64,000 bases of DNA from Xanthoparmelia taractica (taxonomy: Eukaryota; Ascomycota; Lecanoromycetes; Lecanorales; Parmeliaceae), in NCBI GenBank assembly GCA_033085395.1, contig JANQBS010000104.1:1-64000 (forward strand), given 5' to 3'. The position numbers were made by a program, and so were the translations under genes. The notes under the pieces are model-generated. The model was not told where the DNA came from. It ran no database searches and saw nothing but the letters and a program-made list of their open reading frames with translations. This document shows positions 58,978-64,000 of this stretch, one piece after another (within the stretch, counting starts at the first letter, position 1; each line of letters begins with the position of its first letter).

Positions 58978-59459
58978 GACGAAGCCTTTAAAGTAACGTT
59001 GCGTAGAAGCTCTTTGCGAAGCTGAGAGATAGAGGCACGGGAAAAGGGGGTAAATTTTGGCGAGAGTGGGGAAACCCGGCTACTAGGTACCGAATTGTGA
59101 GGCCACCAATTGGACGACACTGATAGCACAAGGCTGTCTGCTTACTTATCTCATGCTCCGTAAGCAACGTTTGCTCGCCATATTAAAACCGACTACTCTT
59201 GCTCATGTTGGATTAGCCATCAGATACAATGATTCCCCCAGGAGCCGTGAGAGAATTAACCCTAACTGCACATAATTATTTTTCTGTGCAGGAAAGCCAG
59301 CCGTCCTGGTTGTATTCGGCAATAACATGATCATGATCATTGGAGCCAGTGGAGCGCCCGGGGGCTATATTCGGAACCTCTTTAACGGATAAGTTAATCA
59401 ATCGATTTGTAGGTCCTTGAGTCACTGATCTTGCATCCCCAATTATCCTGAGGATATTG
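58978..59459. other. Intergenic region
   Basis: Promoter side of the large unknown gene. An open minus-strand stretch at 59276-59503 may be the C-terminus of the next candidate gene. Confidence 0.4.
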
Positions 59460-60089
59460 TCAGGCCGCCTGAGGGGACTGGGTACGCGCATGTTGGGGTA
59501 CACGGCAATGACCGATTTCAGGCCCCAAGCTTGGACGATAGGCTACTGGCTGATTCTGTTCAAACATGTCCTGAAGTGCGCCACGGCCCTGCACAGTGCG
59601 GAGAGGAACGTAAAGGAAGAGTGACGATGCCAGCTGATCACGTGGCGGATCTAAAAGACGACTGCGGTTGAAATAGCTTAGTAGACCGGGGACTTGAAGG
59701 GCTTCCTGAAAGGCAGGATCCGCCGAGGCAATTGCCAGCACAGGCAGCACAGGGTTCGCAAACAGCGGTTCAATATCCCATGGATTGCTCTCAACCGTGA
59801 TCCAGACAATTTGGATAGTGGAGCACCTTTTTGTGCGGGGTCTCCGGAACAGCCGTTTTGCGTCTTTGAAGACGACGAAGTCGATCTCTACTCCAAAAGT
59901 CAGTACAATCACTGGCCGCTTCCTTAATCGACGAATCAGACCATGCACGTAGAGAGAAGAGAGCAAATCGAAGGGGTGCGATTCTGTCGTTGCCAAGCCG
60001 CCGCTTCCAACCGGCGCCAAAGTCTGTTTACTTCTGAAGCATGTAGTACATAAAGTAGACGGTTCCGGCGCAGCAGCTGCGCTCAACAC
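59460..60089 (-). CDS. Hypothetical protein, 5' end unresolved
   Basis: A 209-codon open minus-strand frame lacks an ATG at its upstream end, so an exon is missing or the start is internal. Hydrophobic patterning looks protein-like: RKRPVIVLTFGVEIDFVVF, NPVLPVLAIASADPAF, LASSLFLYVPLRTV. I do not recognise the family. An adjoining frame to 59276 (PNMRVPSPLRRPDNI..) could be a further exon. TATA-rich sequence lies near 60255. Confidence 0.35.
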   Translation of the reverse strand: MLSAAAAPEPSTLCTTCFRSKQTLAPVGSGGLATTESHPFDLLSSLYVHGLIRRLRKRPVIVLTFGVEIDFVVFKDAKRLFRRPRTKRCSTIQIVWITVESNPWDIEPLFANPVLPVLAIASADPAFQEALQVPGLLSYFNRSRLLDPPRDQLASSLFLYVPLRTVQGRGALQDMFEQNQPVAYRPSLGPEIGHCRVPQHARTQSPQAA

Positions 60090-61047
60090 CTTCCATGAAG
60101 TGCTTTATCTTAATCAAATAGTGAGGGCTGGCGCCAGGAGAGTAGGAGGTGACTGAAGGGGAGTATAGCACGGGGGAGCGATGAGGAAGTAGAAGGACAC
60201 AACCAATCCTTGGCGCGCGAGCAAACTATCTTTTGGCCAAAGTTCGGAAAAGTATATATAATTATAAAAGCCGTTTAGATCGCCATGTCGTATGGCGTTT
60301 GGGGATATTTTCTGTGCAATTTGGGCTGGAGATAGACATGGAAATGATGAGGTAATCTGGTAGGGCAAAATAAGGGCAGGGAACAGTAGGGCGGTGAATG
60401 ATGGAGTAGAAGGGGGCGGATAAGGAGGGTTAGGGAAATGAAATGATAGGAAGAGAGGGAGGAAGAGTAAGGAAGGGAAATAGAGTGGATTGTATTGGTT
60501 TCAAACGGGATAGAGCATGCAGTGAAATGGTGTGTGCCAATCTCTCTACCATGTAATATCTAGCATACTGTTACGGACACGGTTGAGAAGAGAGCCATGG
60601 CTATATAACCAACCCCGAAAGCCTGAGGCGGATTTGGAATCGTAAAGAGTGTACCACATCACTTTTACTGTCTACAACCGGTCTGCAAAGTTTGTTTGAT
60701 ATGAATTTACGATGTCTGTGACCTCGGCTGGAGACCAGTGTGATAGATGATGTGGCCGAGTACTAAAGTCTCGGTGGTGAAGGAGGGATAGGCTTTGAGT
60801 GCAGACGAAGTCGAAGATATCGGGCTGTTGGTGCAATCGATCGAGCGTGCAATCTGTCGACCGGATGGGGGTGTTGGAAGGACTGTAGCAAATGTCGTAG
60901 CCTCAAGTATTGGTGGGGAAGTGCTGTGTATTGGTCGCAAGTTCATTGTCAGAAGATGGGAATGAGCCGAACTCAGGCGCCAGGTGGTGTTGGTTGGAGA
61001 GAATATTAGCAAATGTGAGCCAAGAGAAAGCAGCTATCCTCGTTTTC
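60090..61047. other. Intergenic region
   Basis: About 960 bp. A TATATA word is at 60254-60260 and the 60400-60490 part is purine-rich. No gene supported. Confidence 0.5.
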
Positions 61048-61622
61048 TCAATCAGAGTCGAGTTTGCGGCGTTTTGTGGGTGACATTGCTGGATCATCTT
61101 CCCTCACACGCTTTGCATGACTTGAACCATGTTCCAGCTTTGCACTTTGCTTTGGATCTATGGGCAGTCGGCCCCATGAAAGTCGTGGTAGAGGGCGTGG
61201 AGAAAAAAGATCTACCGTTGACGCTGGTGGAAGGCCCCTCCATTGGTTTTCGAGAGAGCAGTAGTCCTGATCGGTAAGAATTCCGCGCGGGATTGATCCT
61301 GGTTTTGGCCTTGGATTACTATCGCCGCTATATATAGTGGCGTTGTCGGGAAGATCGTCGAGGATATTTTGTTTGGTATAACTAGCGAGATATGCACGTT
61401 TCTTGTCGTCACCATCGTCACGGTGCGTACTCTTGGAACCTGATACAGTGAGGCGAAGCTTCTGGAGGCTTTTCAAAGCCAGCTTCTCATCAGGCACATA
61501 GTGATCCAAGATGTTGCTGCCGAAGGTGGCGCGACATTCGCGCTGAAGACGGCTTCGTCGAGCGGGTTGTCGATGGGCCTCTAGGAGATTGACGGTGTCG
61601 TGTCTATCCCATCGGCTGGCAG
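61048..61622 (-). CDS. Hypothetical nuclear-type protein, 5' end unresolved
   Basis: An open minus-strand frame of about 190 codons without a good ATG. An upstream exon may exist, since an EIESFLLKRVLEELEAVENK stretch followed by a GTATAA donor lies at about 61668-61730, but I could not find a phase-matching acceptor. The protein is basic and hydrophilic (ARRSRLQRECRATFG) and ends MSPTKRRKLDSD, a strong nuclear-localisation pattern. No family recognised. It may belong with the gene immediately upstream. Confidence 0.4.
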
Positions 61623-61882
61623 GGTGCAATATTCAGGGGTAGGGCTGAGGGCGACCGAACATCAAATTATACCTTGTTTTCAACCGCTTCTAATTCTTCA
61701 AGAACTCGTTTTAGGAGAAAGCTTTCAATTTCAAATCTATTATTTATTGATAGTTCTAAATGTTCACCATACAAAGTTCAATCAAATAAAGTGAGCCTTG
61801 GAAGTTATTTCGTTGCAAAGGAAAGCAAGTTCTAATGTTCTGCCAAGACTTATTGCACCCAACCCGCCAGCCGATGGGATAG
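61604..61882. repeat. 17-bp inverted repeat
   Basis: GCCAGCCGATGGGATAG at 61866-61882 is repeated exactly in reverse at 61604-61620, about 245 bp apart. It could form a long-loop hairpin. Confidence 0.7.
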
Positions 61883-62606
61883 TCCATGTGCCAGCCCAGA
61901 CGTTGAGTTAGAATGGTGTTGAAGACGTGCTCTTCCCCCATGAGTTGGTCGAGCATGCCTCTCCAGTCGAATGAAATCTCTTCGTTCTCATCATCTATCT
62001 GAAGGCTGAGAAGGCCAGTGTCGTTGACTACCTTGCGAACCTGGATCGAGAATACAGGAGCTCCGACTAGCTGCTTTTCGTGGAGACGTCTGAATACTAT
62101 CACTTGTGGGGCTTTATAGTCTGCACACTTGAAGATGGCTCTAGCGTGATCGTCGGAGAAGCGGTCGAGAGTGAAACACGGCGGTTCATGGTTATACCCT
62201 CTCACAGTCGACATCCCAGATGACATCCGGCATAGGCCTGGAAGTCGGGAGTGAAGACATCCCAACACATATAATGAAAGCCTGTGATAATGTTAGTGCT
62301 GTCTCGGCTTTGTCCACCATGCTGAATCGACACATGAGCACCGTCACAGAGAAACTTACCCAAGTCACAACGAAGAATCGTCTCTGGAAGGAAAATCTTT
62401 CTGAATATCCTTTCAATCTCGTATCTGAACCGTTTCGAGACAGGTCACCCTCCTACCCAAAGCCATGTAAGATCCTTGGGTTTGTGAAAATATTGGAAAT
62501 TATCTAGGACCATGTTCTCGAGTTCGATAGGGAGACTGAGCTTGCTGGTGCGAGCACCCTTGCTGCGTTTAGCCCGAACAAGAATGGAAGGCGTATTTGG
62601 AAGCAT
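61756..62606 (-). pseudogene. Fungal hypothetical (F-box-like N-terminus) with in-frame TGA
   Basis: Proposed exons are 62606-62360 and 62237-61756, joined by a GTAAGT..TTCCAG intron of 122 bp. The frame starts MLPNTPSILVRAKRSKG. It then has LSLPIELENMVLDN and LTWLWVGG, like the opening of a common fungal family of short LPxEL-start proteins. A TGA at 62445-62447 follows, and the frame continues without shift (PVSKRFRYEIERIF..LRCDLG). The second exon has NHEPPCFTLDRFSDDHARAIF and ISFDWRGMLDQLMGEE. No ATG lies after the stop in exon 1. A short GTAGGA..CAG intron could skip the stop but would be only 32 bp. It is probably a recent pseudogene. Confidence 0.5.
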
Positions 62607-63215
62607 GGTCGTAGATGGTGTGGGAATATGGAAGAGGAGAAGCAGATGAGCACAGGGTGAAGAATTTCCATTTAACCACGGAGTCACGTCGCATGGTCAC
62701 GTGCACTAATATAGAAGTGTTCACCCCATCATCCCGCCCAGCCCTATTTAACATTGATCTAGGGTTAGAGTAAGGTAGGGCTGGGTGTCCGGAATCGCAG
62801 TGTCCGGAGGCGAACCCTTCCATCTTAATGCAATTTTGGCTCCTCACACAAAAGCGCCCACTACCTTTCTTCTTCAAGTCCACGATATACAGTCTGCCTC
62901 CCCAATATATAATGGTCAGAAAGCCCGGATTGTCATTCTTGACGCTGATTCATAGTGCATATCCAACACACAAGCAAAGTCCGATACTCCCACTGCCTGC
63001 ATTGCTTAATGTGTGGGGCAGTATAACACAAGAAGCATGTGGATAAGACGGTGCTGGAACTCTCCTCCCACGGCTTGCATAGCTTCCCCTTCGTCGTCCA
63101 ACGTAGTCATCCCGGACCGGACCTGAATAAAATATCGTAGATGCCCCTTAAATTCCTGACGTGCTTGACGGAGCGCAAGCGGCGCGTGCCCTATTTTCGA
63201 AGTCAGGTGACTACT
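62607..63215. other. Intergenic region with MITE-like copy B
   Basis: Contains the repeat at 62717-62812. No gene supported. Confidence 0.5.
62717..62812 (+). repeat. MITE-like inverted-repeat element, copy B
   Basis: Begins GTGTTCACCCCATCATCCCG, has CCCAGCCCTA and, about 35 bases later, TAGGGCTGGG. The end GTGTCCGGAGGCG matches the TTGTCCGGGGGCG end of copy A. Length is nearly the same (96-97 bp). Confidence 0.6.
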
Positions 63216-63509
63216 CTAAGCTTCGTACCACGGACAATACGAGGTCCTTCCACCCATCCAAAGCCGCGGGCGGTGAGGTGATACTAACACTCTAAGCTTC
63301 AAATACAGCCATCCACACACCATGAGCAGTACAGCGTTCACGGCAACCGAGCCGAGTAATCCTTTCTTAAAGAAACCCGGTCGGCGATGTAGATTGACCT
63401 GGCGGCTCCTGCTCTCCACGCTCTCTATGGGCTCCTCGTGCCAGTCGTCTAATTCTGCTTGTGACTCGGCTGCCGCTACGCGATCGTATGTTTGGGTTGG
63501 TTTGAACAT
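63216..63509 (-). CDS. Short single-pass membrane protein, possibly truncated
   Basis: 97 residues from ATG 63509 (MFKPTQTYDRVAAAESQ). The layout is a hydrophilic, acidic N-terminus, a basic stretch (RRPGFFKKG), then one transmembrane helix (LLGSVAVNAVLLMVCGWLYL) and a short tail. This resembles the N-terminus of fungal UstYa-like (DUF3328) proteins, whose luminal HxxHC motifs are missing here. It may be a truncated copy or an unspliced first exon; I found no continuation. Confidence 0.4.
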   Translation of the reverse strand: MFKPTQTYDRVAAAESQAELDDWHEEPIESVESRSRQVNLHRRPGFFKKGLLGSVAVNAVLLMVCGWLYLKLRVLVSPHRPRLWMGGRTSYCPWYEA

Positions 63510-64000
63510 GGTTGTTGGGAACAGATTGGGCGCTGGGGCGGGGATATGGAGTGGATGGCGAGCAGGGATTGGAACTTCGGGCCAACTTCGGCGGTCTGTT
63601 CACTAGCGCATTTCGGTCGTTCCCGTCAACGAAAAATCCACCGAAAGAACGAAAACATTCAATCTTCAATTTGGTGAAGGCAAGCAATCCGTCTGGGTAA
63701 TGATAGCCTCTGATAAAATCAACCGGGGAATCAGAGGAATACCCCATCTTCTATAAGTTTTCTTCAGCAGCCATGCCCAGCGTCCAAGACCCAACCTCGA
63801 GATTGTCAAGGAGGTGAGTGTGATGTATGAGATCTGCCGGCCATCAACTTGTGCCTGTAAGCTACCCATAACCATGCAGTCGAAATGCATGTGCAACAGT
63901 TACGCATATGTGCTGGAGGCTTTACAGAAAATCAAACGATTTTTGTTTCCTCAAAATTCAGGGACTCTACTTCCATAGTCGCAATCATAGCTGCCAAAGT
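63510..64000. other. Intergenic region to window end
   Basis: Upstream side of the membrane-protein gene. Short minus-strand frames to 63896 show no recognised motif. Confidence 0.4.

Noticed and set aside
1..64000. CRISPR arrays, bacterial operons or phage genes
   Set aside because: The DNA is clearly eukaryotic, with spliced genes and fungal families. No regularly spaced direct repeats with unique spacers were seen.

Overview
This window looks like nuclear DNA of a filamentous ascomycete (Pezizomycotina). Genes are short-intron eukaryotic genes with GT..AG introns of about 45-125 bp and CTAAC/CTGAC-like branch sites. The products are typical fungal ones: RRP40, SSZ1, RSM22, AIG2-like and amidoligase proteins, DUF7924, and an FHA kinase. 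Repeats carry the C-to-T/G-to-A decay expected of repeat-induced point mutation (RIP). I could not fix the class or species from sequence alone. Intron boundaries below were read by eye from splice signals and reading phase.

Layout. 1-9 kb is a gene-free, AT-rich block: a Tc1/mariner-type DNA transposon (141-9017, TA-flanked inverted repeats) interrupted by a Ty3/gypsy retrotransposon with a chromodomain (1078-8127, 161-bp LTRs, 5-bp target duplication). Both are full of stops. 10.1-12.2 kb holds an ankyrin-repeat, membrane-anchored protein with a STAND-like N-terminal region. 13.5-14.0 kb has a small secreted six-cysteine protein. 16.3-18.5 kb encodes amidophosphoribosyltransferase (purine synthesis). 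19.9-24.4 kb has a small conserved-looking gene and an FHA/kinase gene. 24.9-26.7 kb is a long unknown ORF broken by one in-frame stop. 29.7-36.8 kb has a DUF924 protein, a possible small membrane protein, a putative amidoligase (PF12224), an AIG2-like gamma-glutamyl cyclotransferase, and a decayed copy of the amidoligase 5' region. 38-42 kb holds divergent lipoyl synthase and RSM22 genes. 42.5-47 kb holds a proline-rich tandem-Cys4 protein and divergent RRP40 and SSZ1 genes. 48.7-49.2 kb encodes a GPI-type cell-wall protein. 49.5-50.1 kb is a dense mosaic of microsatellites. 51.4-53.1 kb encodes a DUF7924/PD-(D/E)XK-like protein. 56.4-64 kb carries less familiar genes, including one with an in-frame stop.

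How genes may work together. The most interesting unit is the co-oriented amidoligase and AIG2-like cyclotransferase. From memory, the family literature and the Pfam note for PF12224 report such pairs in fungi. The amidoligase would form an amide-linked conjugate and the cyclotransferase would cleave or edit a gamma-glutamyl product; the substrate is unknown. Here the cyclotransferase is flanked on its far side by a degenerate duplicate of the amidoligase N-terminus. The divergent pairs lipoyl synthase/RSM22 (both mitochondrial, both with Fe-S-type cysteine motifs) and RRP40/SSZ1 (RNA processing and ribosome-associated chaperone) are plausible co-regulated units.
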